A stretch of 61,924 nucleotides of DNA from Candidatus Zhuqueibacterota bacterium (GCA_014728115.1 WJME01000277.1:1-61924), one strand, 5' to 3'. Positions 48,386 through 58,148 are shown, counted from the stretch's first letter. Program-made: numbers and translations. The notes: generated by a model not told the origin, from the sequence alone.

Positions 48386-51300
48386 ATGAAAAAGTATTTG
48401 GTCATGACTCTGGTATTGCTCTCGATAATGGTTTCTTTATCCCGGGCACAATATTTTGGGCGGAATAAGGTCCAATATGAAGATTTTGACTTTGAGGTGT
48501 TGAACACTGAAAATTTCAACATTTATTATTATGAACAGGAAAAGCAAGCTATCCTGGATGCATCATTCATGCTTGAGCGATGGTTATCCCGCCTGGATAA
48601 GGTGTTTGGATATAAACTCCAGGAAACACAGCCGGTGATTCTCTATTCCAATCATGCGGATTTTCAACAAACCAATGTGATCAGTGGTACCGTGTCACAG
48701 GGTGTGGGCGGAGTTACCGAAGGGATGATGCGACGAATCGTTATCCCTTTGACCGGCGTCAGTGCTGAAAATGATCATGTATTGGGCCACGAACTAGCAC
48801 ACGCCTATCATTATGATCTTATGAAGAGGCGCGGAGCGGGCCGTCAGAATCAACGAATGCCGTTATGGGTGATCGAAGGAATGTCTGAATATCTGACCAT
48901 CGGACATGAAGCGCCCCTGACAGCCATGTGGATGCGCGATGCGGTTCTAAACGAGGATGTGCCGACTCTCAAGCAGGCTGGTAATGATCCGGAATACTTT
49001 CCTTATCGTTTCGGACATGCTATCTGGGCATACCTGGCCGGTCGTTATGGCGATGAAATTGTAGCCCAGCTCTTTGCCAATGCCATTACCAATGGGTGGG
49101 ATAACAGTGTTGAAAACATTCTAGGATTCAAGCGGGATTCACTCTCTTCGCGCTGGCAAGAGGCTATCCGTCAAAAGTTCGCCCCGCAGCTGGAAGGCCG
49201 TACAAAACCTGCTGAGGTCGGCCGAGCAGTGGTAACCGGAGAAGATCAGACCAATCTGTCGCCTGCTGTGAGTCCGGATGGAAAATATATGGCCTTGATC
49301 TCCAACAAGGACCTGTTTACCCTGGATTTGTTCATGATCGACACTGAAACCGGCGAGGTCATCAAAAAGCTGGTGTCCTCGAATACCGATGAACATTTTG
49401 ATGCTTTGCGATTCATGAATGCCTCCGGCAGCTGGTCGCCCGATGCCGAAAAATTCGCATTTGTCGTTTTTAAGAACGGGGATAATGCGGTGGCTATCCT
49501 GGATGTGGAATCAGGCAAGGTGCAGACCATCAAAATGGCCGAGATGGATGCTATTAAATATCTTGCATGGTCACCGAATGGCGAAGCGATTGCCATCTCG
49601 GGAACCTCTGGCGGAATCGGAAACCTTTATCTGCTGGATATCTCGAGTGAGCAGGTGGTTCAGCTCACAGATGACAAGCATGCTGAAATTCAGCCTGCAT
49701 GGTCTCCGGATGGCCAGACTCTGGCTGTTGCGACAGACAGAGGGCCGGACACTAATTTCCGGCTGCATACCTTTAGCAAAATGAAAATCGGATTGTTCGA
49801 TGTGGAAAGCAGAGAATGGAGGATCTTGTCTATAGGTGACAAGGTCAAACATATCAATCCTCATTTTTCACCTGACGGCAATAACCTCTATTTCATCGCC
49901 GATGCAGACGGATTCAGTGATCTCTATCGCTACGAGTTTGCAACAGACTCTTTTTTCAGATTAACCAAGATCGCAACCGGAATCAGCGGATTGACCGAGC
50001 TTTCACCGGCATTGACCGTGGCCAAACAGTCCGGTCAGATTTTTTTCACGATATTCGATCATCGTAATTACCATATCTATGAACTGCCAGAAGCGGATTT
50101 TCAAGGTGAGCCGGTCTATTATGATGAACGCGAATATCTGGCTAACGTGGCCCTGCCGCCTTATTCTCAACAGGCTCTGGTGGATCAATATTTAGATGAT
50201 CCGACGATCGGTGAGATCCGGGAAAGCCAGTGGACACAAAACGATTACAATGCCGATCTTCAACTCATGTATGTCAGTCAGACATCGATTGGTGTTGCCG
50301 TAGACCGGTTTGGTACCGGTGTCGGAGGGGGCGTACATATGCTCTTTGGTGATGTCTTGGGAAATCATATGTTGCAAGTCGCTGCCCAGGTTAATGGCGG
50401 ATACAAGGATATTGGAGGACAGGCGACTTATTTGAACCAGGATAATCGTATTGGCTGGGGCGGTGTGCTGGGCCATATTCCCTACCGGACCGGCAGGGTA
50501 TTTACCTCTTTCGATACCACCACTGTCAATGGGGATACCACGCTGGTCAGAAATGTGAATCTGGTTCGCCAACGCATCTTTGTCGATCAGGCACTGGCCA
50601 TTGCCGAATATCCGCTATCCCAGAATCGCAGATTCGAGTTTTCAGGTGGCTATCGGCGTATTAGCTATGATTATGAGCTGGAACAGACCACAACCACTTT
50701 GGGCGGATTTTTCCTGGATACCGAAACCCGTGACCTGGATTCTCCCGATGCGTTGAACTTTTTTCAGGGCAGTGTGGCCTATGTCGGTGACTATTCTTTT
50801 ATGGGGTTTACTTCACCCATCGATGGCAAACGCTATCGTTTTGAAGTTGAACCTACACTGGGTGATTTCAGATATGCCTCTGTGCTGGCCGATTATCGAA
50901 AATATTTCAATGTCAGACCGTGGACGTTCGCCTTTCGCATCATGCACTATGGCCGATACGGACAGGATTCCCAGAATCCGCTTCTCGGTCCGCTCTATCT
51001 CGGATATGAAACCTATGTACGCGGTTATGATCTGGGCACATTTAACACGTCAAAAGAGTGCACCAATTTTTCAGATCCGAGAAGATGTCCGGAATATGAA
51101 CGATTGTTTGGTTCCCGCATGGGCGTGTTCAATGCCGAGATCCGGCTGCCGATTTTCGGTAATGAACAATATGGCGTGCTCAATTTTCCGTTTCTGCCTA
51201 CAGATCTGGTCGCCTTTTTCGACGGTGGCGTGACGTGGACCAAAGATGATACTCCGGAATGGACGTTTACGGAAAGCAGTTCTGAACGGATTCCGGTCTT

Positions 51301-51427
51301 CAGTGCCGGATTGGCAGCACGCGCCAATTTGCTCGGATTTTTGGTGGGACAAGTCTATTATGCTTATCCGTTCCAACGACCGGAAAAAGGCCCCCACTTT
51401 GGGTTCGTTTTTGCTCCGGGCTGGTAA
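48386..51427 (+). CDS. Outer-membrane HEXXH metalloprotease / TolB-like propeller / beta-barrel protein
   Basis: A 1,013-aa exported protein (signal peptide about 1-21, cut after SRA). Residues about 30-260 are a gluzincin-type metalloprotease: the zinc motif HELAH is H135-E136-L-A-H139 and the third ligand is probably E164 in WVIEGMSEYL. Residues about 290-590 contain TolB/PD40-type propeller repeats (LSPAVSPDGKY, GSWSPDAEK, LAWSPNGEA, PAWSPDGQT, PHFSPDGNN). From about 640 to the end is an outer-membrane beta-barrel of BamA/Omp85-like size with a terminal aromatic residue (FVFAPGW). The combination suggests a surface protease tethered by its barrel. The ATG at 48386 has a modest ribosome-binding site. 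It is followed by the BON-domain gene 43 bp later. Confidence 0.85.
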   Translation: MKKYLVMTLVLLSIMVSLSRAQYFGRNKVQYEDFDFEVLNTENFNIYYYEQEKQAILDASFMLERWLSRLDKVFGYKLQETQPVILYSNHADFQQTNVISGTVSQGVGGVTEGMMRRIVIPLTGVSAENDHVLGHELAHAYHYDLMKRRGAGRQNQRMPLWVIEGMSEYLTIGHEAPLTAMWMRDAVLNEDVPTLKQAGNDPEYFPYRFGHAIWAYLAGRYGDEIVAQLFANAITNGWDNSVENILGFKRDSLSSRWQEAIRQKFAPQLEGRTKPAEVGRAVVTGEDQTNLSPAVSPDGKYMALISNKDLFTLDLFMIDTETGEVIKKLVSSNTDEHFDALRFMNASGSWSPDAEKFAFVVFKNGDNAVAILDVESGKVQTIKMAEMDAIKYLAWSPNGEAIAISGTSGGIGNLYLLDISSEQVVQLTDDKHAEIQPAWSPDGQTLAVATDRGPDTNFRLHTFSKMKIGLFDVESREWRILSIGDKVKHINPHFSPDGNNLYFIADADGFSDLYRYEFATDSFFRLTKIATGISGLTELSPALTVAKQSGQIFFTIFDHRNYHIYELPEADFQGEPVYYDEREYLANVALPPYSQQALVDQYLDDPTIGEIRESQWTQNDYNADLQLMYVSQTSIGVAVDRFGTGVGGGVHMLFGDVLGNHMLQVAAQVNGGYKDIGGQATYLNQDNRIGWGGVLGHIPYRTGRVFTSFDTTTVNGDTTLVRNVNLVRQRIFVDQALAIAEYPLSQNRRFEFSGGYRRISYDYELEQTTTTLGGFFLDTETRDLDSPDALNFFQGSVAYVGDYSFMGFTSPIDGKRYRFEVEPTLGDFRYASVLADYRKYFNVRPWTFAFRIMHYGRYGQDSQNPLLGPLYLGYETYVRGYDLGTFNTSKECTNFSDPRRCPEYERLFGSRMGVFNAEIRLPIFGNEQYGVLNFPFLPTDLVAFFDGGVTWTKDDTPEWTFTESSSERIPVFSAGLAARANLLGFLVGQVYYAYPFQRPEKGPHFGFVFAPGW

Positions 51428-51470
51428 ATAGTTAATTGGAAAAAATCACATAATTCAAGAGGTGAATTTT

Positions 51471-52946
51471 ATGTTACGCAGTTTTTTAAAAAATCACATG
51501 GCATCATCAGCCATCATGATCCTGGCCATCCTTTTTCTCGCGGGTAGTTTGTTCGCTCAGGAGGAACTCGAGGCACAGGATATTACCTATGCCATTGAAG
51601 CCGAACTCCTTTTGGATCCGGCAGTGGCTGCGCACCTCGTGGATGTCAATACCGTTGATGGTGTTGTCACTCTTACGGGGAGTGTCGACAATATACTTGC
51701 CAAAGAACGTGCAACTGAAATTGCAGAAACAGTCAAGGGAGTACGATCTGTTGTAAACAATATTTTAGTAAAACCGGTCGTTCGTGAAGACAGTGCCGTT
51801 GAAAGGGACATCCGCGAAGCTCTGCTCGATAACCCCACTACAGAATTGTATGATATAACCATCGATGTCAATGATGCCACAGTGATGCTCGATGGCAGTG
51901 TGGAATCCTGGCAGGAAAAACAAATGTCTGCACTCGTATCCAAAGGGGTTAAAGGGGTGCGGAAGGTAAAGAACAATATCACGATCGATTATAGCGAAAC
52001 ACATTCGGATTATGATATCCAGCAGGATGTAGAATCCCGTCTGATCTATGATACCTGGGTGGATGAAGCATTGATAAGCGTCGAGGTGAATGATGGTAAA
52101 GTAATCCTCTCCGGTACCGTGGGCAGTGCCTATGAAAAGCGACGTGCCCGTACCGACGCCTGGGTTGCCGGGACCACAGAGGTCGATGCCTCAGGTTTGC
52201 AAGTGGAATGGTGGGCTCATGACGATATGCAGAGACAACCCAGAGAAACGGCTCTGAACGATGCGGAAATAGAGGAGGCTATTAGTGACGCCTTTTTATA
52301 TGATTATCGCGTCAACCCTTTTGATCTGGCGGTCGAAGTCAAGCAGGGCAAGGCAATATTGTCCGGCAGAGTGGATAATCTCGGTGCCAAAATGGCGGCT
52401 GCACAAGACGCCAGAAATACCATTGGAGTCTGGAAGGTCGAGAACCATATCCGCGTCAGACCGGAAAAAGTTCCGTCCAATGAAGCTCTTAAAGACCGGA
52501 TGCAAAAAGCCCTGATTCGCGATCCCTATGTGGAATGGTCCGAAATAGATGTCGATGCACGGAATGGTCTGATTATATTGGATGGCGAGGTCAATTCGTC
52601 ATTCGAAAAGCGCCGTGCTGCAGAGATTGCCTGGGATGTCATCGGTGTGGTCGATGTAGATAATCGCATCGATGCCGAACATCAGTGGGTCTGGCAGAGC
52701 GACTGGCAAATCAAAGAAGCAGTAAAAGATCAGTTGTTCTGGAGTCCTTTTGTGGATGAACACAAGATCCAGGTTAAAGTCGACCAGGGCATTGTAACCC
52801 TGACCGGCAGCGTGGATTCCTGGAGTGCCTGGAATCAGGCTGAAGAAAATGCATTCGAGGCTGGTGCCAAAGATGTTAAAAACAAGCTCAAGGTTGAAAA
52901 TGGATTGGATTACGAATATCCTTATTCATTCCTGGACATTGAATAA
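51471..52946 (+). CDS. Periplasmic protein with six BON domains
   Basis: A 491-aa protein with a signal peptide (cleaved after LFAQ, about residue 30) and six successive BON domains of about 65-70 residues, each with the pattern D-x-x-V-x-V-x-x-G-x-V-x-L-x-G-x-V followed by A-x-x-A-x-x-x-x-G-V. BON domains bind phospholipid or outer-membrane components, as in OsmY and BON-containing lipoproteins, which usually have one to three copies. Six in tandem is at the high end. ATG 51471 has AGAGGTG upstream. It is placed after an outer-membrane barrel protein and has its own terminator downstream, so a role in envelope stability is likely. Confidence 0.9.
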   Translation: MLRSFLKNHMASSAIMILAILFLAGSLFAQEELEAQDITYAIEAELLLDPAVAAHLVDVNTVDGVVTLTGSVDNILAKERATEIAETVKGVRSVVNNILVKPVVREDSAVERDIREALLDNPTTELYDITIDVNDATVMLDGSVESWQEKQMSALVSKGVKGVRKVKNNITIDYSETHSDYDIQQDVESRLIYDTWVDEALISVEVNDGKVILSGTVGSAYEKRRARTDAWVAGTTEVDASGLQVEWWAHDDMQRQPRETALNDAEIEEAISDAFLYDYRVNPFDLAVEVKQGKAILSGRVDNLGAKMAAAQDARNTIGVWKVENHIRVRPEKVPSNEALKDRMQKALIRDPYVEWSEIDVDARNGLIILDGEVNSSFEKRRAAEIAWDVIGVVDVDNRIDAEHQWVWQSDWQIKEAVKDQLFWSPFVDEHKIQVKVDQGIVTLTGSVDSWSAWNQAEENAFEAGAKDVKNKLKVENGLDYEYPYSFLDIE

Positions 52947-52968
52947 TCCCGAACCCGGATAAGGGAAT

Positions 52969-53010
52969 GGCCATGTGGAGCCTCGTGCAGGCTCCATAAT
53001 GGCCTTTTTT
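52969..53010 (+). terminator. Rho-independent terminator after the BON-domain gene
   Basis: GGCCAT and GGAGCC pair with GGCTCC and ATGGCC through a small GT/ATA bulge and a 7-base loop; six Ts follow. It is a long, strong hairpin. Confidence 0.85.
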
Positions 53011-53052
53011 GTTAGGGCATGTGTGCAAATCAGCAAAAAGGAATCTCTGATT

Positions 53053-53430
53053 ATGTTTGCTATGGATTTTTTGTTCGCGATCATCACCGCTCTGTTACTC
53101 GCTGCGGTCTTTGCATTTCTCTTTAAACGCACGGGCCCATGGCCATTTTTGCTCTTTTTCATCATTATCTTTTTGGGCAGCTGGGCCGGAGGTATATGGC
53201 TGGCACCGGCACCGGTGGTCACATGGGATGTATATGCCCTGCGATTTCTCGTGGTGGGTGTACTTGTCGCATTGATGCTCAGCCTGTTTATTTTTCCCAG
53301 ACCTTACAGGATCAAGATGCGACGGCCACAAGGATCCAGAGCTGACGATGAGCCGGTGCTGATCCTGAGTGCGTTTTTTTGGATCCTGGTCATTTTGCTC
53401 GTCATAACGATTATTGTGAATTATATCTAG
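53053..53430 (+). CDS. Small membrane protein of unknown function
   Basis: A 125-aa protein with about four membrane helices (FAIITALLLAAVFAFLF; LLFFIIIFLGSWAGGIWL; LRFLVVGVLVALMLSLFIF; a final one near ILSAFFWILVILLVI) and a short basic, hydrophilic loop (RIKMRRPQGSRADDEP) before the last. I do not recognise the family. ATG 53053 has AAGGA some ten bases upstream; another ATG lies three codons on. It follows a terminator, so it needs its own promoter, and ends 14 bp before pncB, with which it is probably transcribed. Confidence 0.65.
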   Translation: MFAMDFLFAIITALLLAAVFAFLFKRTGPWPFLLFFIIIFLGSWAGGIWLAPAPVVTWDVYALRFLVVGVLVALMLSLFIFPRPYRIKMRRPQGSRADDEPVLILSAFFWILVILLVITIIVNYI

Positions 53431-53444
53431 GTTCGGATGAACTC

Positions 53445-54992
53445 ATGAATAAGATAGACTATTCCAGTGCCGAAGGCATTTTATTTACCGATCAATATGA
53501 ACTGACCATGGCTCAGCTCTATTTTGACCAAAATCTGCATGAAAATGAAGCACAGTTTGATTATTTTTATCGGCACAATCCGGATTATGGTCACCATCAG
53601 GCCGGGTTTGCCGTTGCAGCGGGTCTGGAATGGCTGATTAAATGGCTTCATCATGCAACGTTCCAGGATAAAGAGCTCGATTTTTTGGCCCGGCAAAAGA
53701 GCCGGTCAGGTAAAGCGCTGTTTTCCGGAAAATTTTTGGATTATCTGCGCAAATATGGCGATTTCAAATCTCTGACCATCAAAGCCATCCCCGAGGGACG
53801 AGTGGTTCATCCCAATGTTCCTCTGGTCATCGTGCAAGGTCCGCTGATGATGGCTCAGATCCTCGAAACGCGGCTGTTGAACATCATGAATTACCAAACC
53901 CTCATCGCCACCAAAGCAGCAAGACTTTCTCTGGTGGCCAGTGATTCAGTGGTGCTGGAGTTCGGCGCCCGCCGCGGCGCTGACAAGGGCGCCAATGCCG
54001 GCGCTCGAGCAGCTCTGATTGGTGGAGCGGATTTTACCTCGAATACCGGAATCTCGCATACGCTGGGGTTGCCGCCCAAAGGAACTCATGCCCACAGTAT
54101 GGTTCAGGCCTATTTGTCTCTGGGCATGAGTGAGCTGGATGCGTTTCGGGCTTATGCCGAGACTTATCCCGATGATTGTCTGCTTTTGGTCGATACCATC
54201 GATACGCTGAACAGTGGCGTACCCAATGCGATCACGGTCTTTGAGGAGCTGCGAGAAAAGGGGCACAAGCCAGTGGGCATTCGACTCGACTCCGGTGATC
54301 TTGCCTTCCTGGCCATTCAGGTCGAGTGCATGCTCGAAAAAGCCGGGTTCGCTGATGTCAGCATTGTGTTGTCCAACCAACTGGATGAAATGGTGATCTG
54401 GCAGATCCAGTCCCAGATTCGCAATGAAGCCAAAGAGTATGGGGTGGATGCAGAAAAATTGATCCGTAAGCTGATCTATGGGGTCGGGACTCGTTTGATC
54501 ACGTCCAAGGGGTCTCCGGCACTCGGGGGAGTTTATAAGCTTGTCGCTCTCAAAGACGGCGGAGACTGGCAACCTGTGATCAAACTGTCTGAAAGTGCTG
54601 CAAAGATTCCTATCCCGGGCAACAAGCAGGTCTGGCGGCTCTATGACCAAAAACATCGGGCCATCGCTGATGTGATCGGCATGCATGATGAAAATCCGCA
54701 AAAAGAGGATGAAATGGATTTGCACCATCCATATGATGCAAATAAAAAAAGAATCGTGAAAACCAGGGATTTGAAAACCATCGAATCCTTGTTACAAACC
54801 GTATATAAACAGGGAATGAGTGACTATGATTGGCCGGTTTTATCCGATATGAGGGAGAAACTAAAGTCTGATGTGGAGAGGCTTTATCCCGGTGTACGCC
54901 GGCTCATTCAACCACATCGCTATCATGTCTCTCTGACCCGTAGAATGTTCCAAACAAAGGAACATCTCATTGAACAAGCACAATCGCAGTAA
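53445..54992 (+). CDS. pncB: Nicotinate phosphoribosyltransferase PncB
   Basis: A 515-aa enzyme of NAD salvage that joins nicotinate to PRPP with ATP use. The N-terminal FTDQYELTMAQLYF, the active-site GTHAHSMVQAY (its first His region is phosphorylated during catalysis in this family) and RLDSGDLAFLA are conserved. The C-terminal extension (about 400-515) is of the long type found in Gram-positive and FCB lineages. ATG 53445 was chosen with GGA eight bases upstream; 22 codons of preceding open frame overlap the previous gene. An OsmC-like gene starts 13 bp after its stop. Confidence 0.94.
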   Translation: MNKIDYSSAEGILFTDQYELTMAQLYFDQNLHENEAQFDYFYRHNPDYGHHQAGFAVAAGLEWLIKWLHHATFQDKELDFLARQKSRSGKALFSGKFLDYLRKYGDFKSLTIKAIPEGRVVHPNVPLVIVQGPLMMAQILETRLLNIMNYQTLIATKAARLSLVASDSVVLEFGARRGADKGANAGARAALIGGADFTSNTGISHTLGLPPKGTHAHSMVQAYLSLGMSELDAFRAYAETYPDDCLLLVDTIDTLNSGVPNAITVFEELREKGHKPVGIRLDSGDLAFLAIQVECMLEKAGFADVSIVLSNQLDEMVIWQIQSQIRNEAKEYGVDAEKLIRKLIYGVGTRLITSKGSPALGGVYKLVALKDGGDWQPVIKLSESAAKIPIPGNKQVWRLYDQKHRAIADVIGMHDENPQKEDEMDLHHPYDANKKRIVKTRDLKTIESLLQTVYKQGMSDYDWPVLSDMREKLKSDVERLYPGVRRLIQPHRYHVSLTRRMFQTKEHLIEQAQSQ

Positions 54993-55005
54993 GGAGGATA
55001 ATATT

Positions 55006-55431
55006 ATGGCTACCCGTATTGCAAATGCTGAATGGCGTGGCAATCTCAAAGAAGGCAAAGGAATCATGAAGACCGAGAGCGGTGTTTTGGATGCATCTTA
55101 TTCTTTCGGTACCCGGTTTGAAAATGCGCCGGGCACCAATCCGGATGAACTCATCGGTGCAGCCCATGCCGGCTGCTTTTCCATGGCTTTTGCCAATGAG
55201 CTGGATCAGGCCGGTCACACTCCCAAACGTGTCACCACAAAGGCTCAGGTGCAGTTGACTAAACAGGAAAAGGGATGGAAGATCACCGAGATTCTGCTAC
55301 AAACCGAAGCCGACGTCCCCGGCATCGACGAAAAGCAGTTCAGCGACATTGCCAAAGGGGCCAAAGACAATTGTCCGGTCTCCCAGGCTCTGAAAGGTGT
55401 AGAAATCAAACTGGAAGCTAAACTGATCTGA
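55006..55431 (+). CDS. OsmC/Ohr-family peroxiredoxin-like protein
   Basis: A 141-aa protein with the two redox cysteines of the OsmC/Ohr fold: C57 in AAHAGCFSMA and C123 in NCPVSQAL. Such proteins reduce organic hydroperoxides. RWRGNL-like N-terminus and short length fit the OsmC (stress-inducible) branch. AAGGAGG precedes ATG 55006. It lies 13 bp after pncB and is likely co-transcribed. Confidence 0.9.
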   Translation: MATRIANAEWRGNLKEGKGIMKTESGVLDASYSFGTRFENAPGTNPDELIGAAHAGCFSMAFANELDQAGHTPKRVTTKAQVQLTKQEKGWKITEILLQTEADVPGIDEKQFSDIAKGAKDNCPVSQALKGVEIKLEAKLI

Positions 55432-55518
55432 CATGGAAGGCAGGCTAGTTTCCTGAAATAGAGAAGCTGCTTTTCGTGTTTGGTTTTGTAACTGTTTATT
55501 TTTTGAAATCTTGATTAA

Positions 55519-55558
55519 AACGCAGAGCGTCAGAGAATTCAAAGACTCGCCGAGAAGG
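55519..55558. repeat. Degenerate dispersed 'AACGCAGAG' type repeat
   Basis: The string AACGCAGAG with loosely related continuation (GTCAGAG...ACTCGCCGAGAAGG) occurs here; the same 9-mer occurs twice at 60434-60442 and 60466-60474. These are scattered simple sequence remnants in intergenic gaps, with no open frame. Confidence 0.4.
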
Positions 55559-55639
55559 TTTAATCCTTTTCTGTGCTCCTTTGAATTCTACTGACCTATG
55601 CGTTCCTTTTTTTGTCAGAATTATAAAAAGGAGAAAGGC

Positions 55640-56662
55640 ATGATCGAACGACGTTCGTTTTTGCAGACACTGGCTGCGGCGATGCCGGCCATGATGCTGC
55701 CCTGGCAGGCCTGCGATGGCAATGCACAGGACGGCAATGCCTCAGACCGGCTCGGTGAGCTCTTGCCGCAACGGCAATTGGGACGTACAAATATTCCGGT
55801 GACCATGCTGGGCGTGGGCGGATTTCATGTAGGCTGGACCACAGAAAAAGACGCACAGGCCGTGATCGAGACAGCGCTGGAAGGGGGCGTGCGCTTTTTC
55901 GATACGGCAGAATCGTATGCCAGGGGAGTTAGCGAGGAACGATACGGCAAGTACATCACCCCCAAATATCGAGATCAGGTTTTTATCATGACCAAAAGCA
56001 CGGCCCGCGATGCTGAAACCGCACAACGTCATCTGGACGAATCTCTGCAGCGGCTCGATACCGATTATATCGACCTTTGGCAGGTACATTCGCTGCAGAA
56101 TCCGGAAGACGTGGATAACCGCATCAACAACGGTGTGCTGGATGTGTTTATTCAAGCCAAACAATCGGGCAAGGTCAAATATATCGGTTTCACCGGACAC
56201 AAGAATCCCTATGCCCACCTGAGAATGCTGGAGCAGACCGAATCCTCGGACCTTTTCGACACCTGTCAGATGCCGATCAGCGTTGTCGATGCTGCCAGTG
56301 AGCATAGTTTTACGCGATTGGTGCTGCCCAAACTGCAAGAACGCAGTATTGCACCATTGGCCATGAAAACCCTGGCCGATGGCCGCTTTTTTGCCAAAAA
56401 GGTGCGGCTGGAAGATATCCAGTGGGAAAGTGAAAATCCCGTGGTGCCCGATCATGTCACCCTGGAGCAGGCGATTCATTTTGCCTGGTCCATGCCCATC
56501 AGCGTGCTCATCACCGGCGCTGAAAACAGCGATCTCATGCAAGAAAAAATCGAGATGGCCAAATCCTTTGCAGCCCTGAATGAAGAGAAACGCCAGGCCC
56601 TGGTGACCAAGGTGGAAGACCTGGCCCGGGAGGGCAAGGTCGAGTATTATAAGGATGTGTGA
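55640..56662 (+). CDS. Tat-exported aldo/keto reductase
   Basis: A 340-aa NADPH-type oxidoreductase. The leader MIERRSFLQ with a hydrophobic run and QAC fits a twin-arginine signal, perhaps with lipid attachment, so it should be exported. The mature part is an AKR barrel with the catalytic tetrad Asp and Tyr in FFDTAESYARG, Lys in FIMTKST and His in WQVHSL. The substrate is not readable. ATG 55640 has AAGGAGA seven bases upstream; an in-frame start 14 codons earlier is discarded. An exported AKR is less common than cytosolic ones. Confidence 0.88.
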   Translation: MIERRSFLQTLAAAMPAMMLPWQACDGNAQDGNASDRLGELLPQRQLGRTNIPVTMLGVGGFHVGWTTEKDAQAVIETALEGGVRFFDTAESYARGVSEERYGKYITPKYRDQVFIMTKSTARDAETAQRHLDESLQRLDTDYIDLWQVHSLQNPEDVDNRINNGVLDVFIQAKQSGKVKYIGFTGHKNPYAHLRMLEQTESSDLFDTCQMPISVVDAASEHSFTRLVLPKLQERSIAPLAMKTLADGRFFAKKVRLEDIQWESENPVVPDHVTLEQAIHFAWSMPISVLITGAENSDLMQEKIEMAKSFAALNEEKRQALVTKVEDLAREGKVEYYKDV

Positions 56663-56670
56663 ACATTCAA

Positions 56671-56697
56671 GAGGCCTGACGAGTCTGATCAGGCCTC
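56671..56697. terminator. Hairpin terminator shared by convergent genes
   Basis: GAGGCCTGA and TCAGGCCTC form a perfect 9-bp stem with a 9-base loop between the ends of the aldo/keto reductase gene and the convergent PQQ-propeller gene. The T-run is short, so strength is moderate, but the symmetry suits both directions. Confidence 0.6.
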
Positions 56698-56705
56698 CTG
56701 TTCCT

Positions 56706-58148
56706 CTATTTTATGAGCATACACTTTGTCAAGCTCCTAACAGCACCTGCCTGTGCATCGATAAAATAAAGTCCGCTGGGTAAATCGCTGCCATCGAATT
56801 TCACTTGATATTCACCCGCTGCCCGATACTCTTTGAGCAGAGTGCTGATTTCCTGACCCAGGTGATTGTATATTCTCAGGGTTACCTGTTCATCCTCCAT
56901 AAGCGTAAACCGGATCGTGGTTGTGGCATTGAAAGGATTAGGATAGGTTTGCACGATCAAGCCCAACCCTTCGGGTGTGGATTTTGGGGTTCTGTTAACA
57001 TGGGTCTCTGTGTTGCCAAAGCCGATGATCTGGTTTCCTGCCTGAGCATAGAGCATGTGATTTGCCACAATGGGTTGGTAACGATAGCGGTAGGTATTGT
57101 CGTAGAACAGTTGTTCTCCGGTGGTAATGTCGAATCCGTATAATGCCCTTTCGGCAGCCGGAATCACATAGACCACTCCGTTGGCAATCACAGGAGCAAA
57201 CACATACTTGCCCTGGAATGTGTGTTCCCAGATAAATTGTCCGGATGTTTTGTCCAGCGTAACCAGCTGGCCGTTGCCATTGACATCATTCCGTATGGTA
57301 AAGCACAATTTGTCGTCTGTGATCGCAAGTGAATTGCCACAGTTGACCTGCAGCGTATCACCGGGACGAACATGATGCCATTTCAAGTCCCATGTTTCTT
57401 TATTGTAAGCTAGAACGCTGTCATTCGACAGGGTATAAAAACACTGGTCATCCACGGTGATGCCGGCACACCCTCTTTCCGGGTGAGGTCTCGACCATTT
57501 TACCTCCCCGTTGGTTTTATCGAGAATGTGTATCTTGTAGCTTCCCACCAAATAAACATACTTTTCATCCACTGCCGGGGTGCCCTGAAAGGTCATGTCG
57601 CTGGACCAGATGGTCGAGCCATCACCGATGCGGATACAGTAGAGGCTGTCTGCGAGAATGAATGCCTGTTCGTCATCCAGGATGAGGTGTTTGGTATATA
57701 GAGAGCCTATCTCCTTGAACCAAACCGGTTCACCGTTGGTTTTGTCGAGTGCGTAAAGGCCTTTACCATATTGACCGCCGGCAAAACAAAGCTGGCCTGT
57801 TTGAGCGACCAAAAATGACATGCTTCCCCGTGATTCAGCCAGGGAAAAGGTCCACAAAGTATCTTTGGTTTCGACATTCAATACCTCCAGGCTGTTGGGA
57901 GTGCCTTGAATAGAGGCACACAAAATTTGCTCATAAAGAGAAAGATTGCTGATACTGCCTGCGGATGATTTGGGACGATAAGTGAACTTTTCTTCAAGCG
58001 GCGGATAAAGGAGTTTTTCCTGATCATTAAAAGAAGTTCGTTCCTTGCAATAGTTTAACATGACCCAGTTTTGGCTGAAAAGTGCTCCCACGCTGCAAAG
58101 AACGATCAGGATACACAGCCAGGCAAATTGGCAAACTCTAGAGTCCAT
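56706..58148 (-). CDS. Secreted PQQ-like beta-propeller protein with T9SS-type sorting tail
   Basis: A 480-aa protein with a signal peptide (cleaved near GALFSQ). The middle (about 60-370) has PQQ/quinoprotein-like propeller repeats of the form LYALDKTNGEPVW, IHILDKTNGEVKW, LVTLDKTSGQFIW and ALYGFDITTGEQLF. The last ~80 residues form the Por secretion/type IX sorting domain: TYPNPFNATTTIRF, IYNHLGQEI, AGEYQVKFDGSDLPSGLYF. This tail sends proteins across the outer membrane in FCB-group bacteria. AAGGGGGT precedes ATG 58148. The ligand or enzyme activity, if any, is unknown; no heme or catalytic motif is visible. Confidence 0.88.
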   Translation of the reverse strand: MDSRVCQFAWLCILIVLCSVGALFSQNWVMLNYCKERTSFNDQEKLLYPPLEEKFTYRPKSSAGSISNLSLYEQILCASIQGTPNSLEVLNVETKDTLWTFSLAESRGSMSFLVAQTGQLCFAGGQYGKGLYALDKTNGEPVWFKEIGSLYTKHLILDDEQAFILADSLYCIRIGDGSTIWSSDMTFQGTPAVDEKYVYLVGSYKIHILDKTNGEVKWSRPHPERGCAGITVDDQCFYTLSNDSVLAYNKETWDLKWHHVRPGDTLQVNCGNSLAITDDKLCFTIRNDVNGNGQLVTLDKTSGQFIWEHTFQGKYVFAPVIANGVVYVIPAAERALYGFDITTGEQLFYDNTYRYRYQPIVANHMLYAQAGNQIIGFGNTETHVNRTPKSTPEGLGLIVQTYPNPFNATTTIRFTLMEDEQVTLRIYNHLGQEISTLLKEYRAAGEYQVKFDGSDLPSGLYFIDAQAGAVRSLTKCMLIK

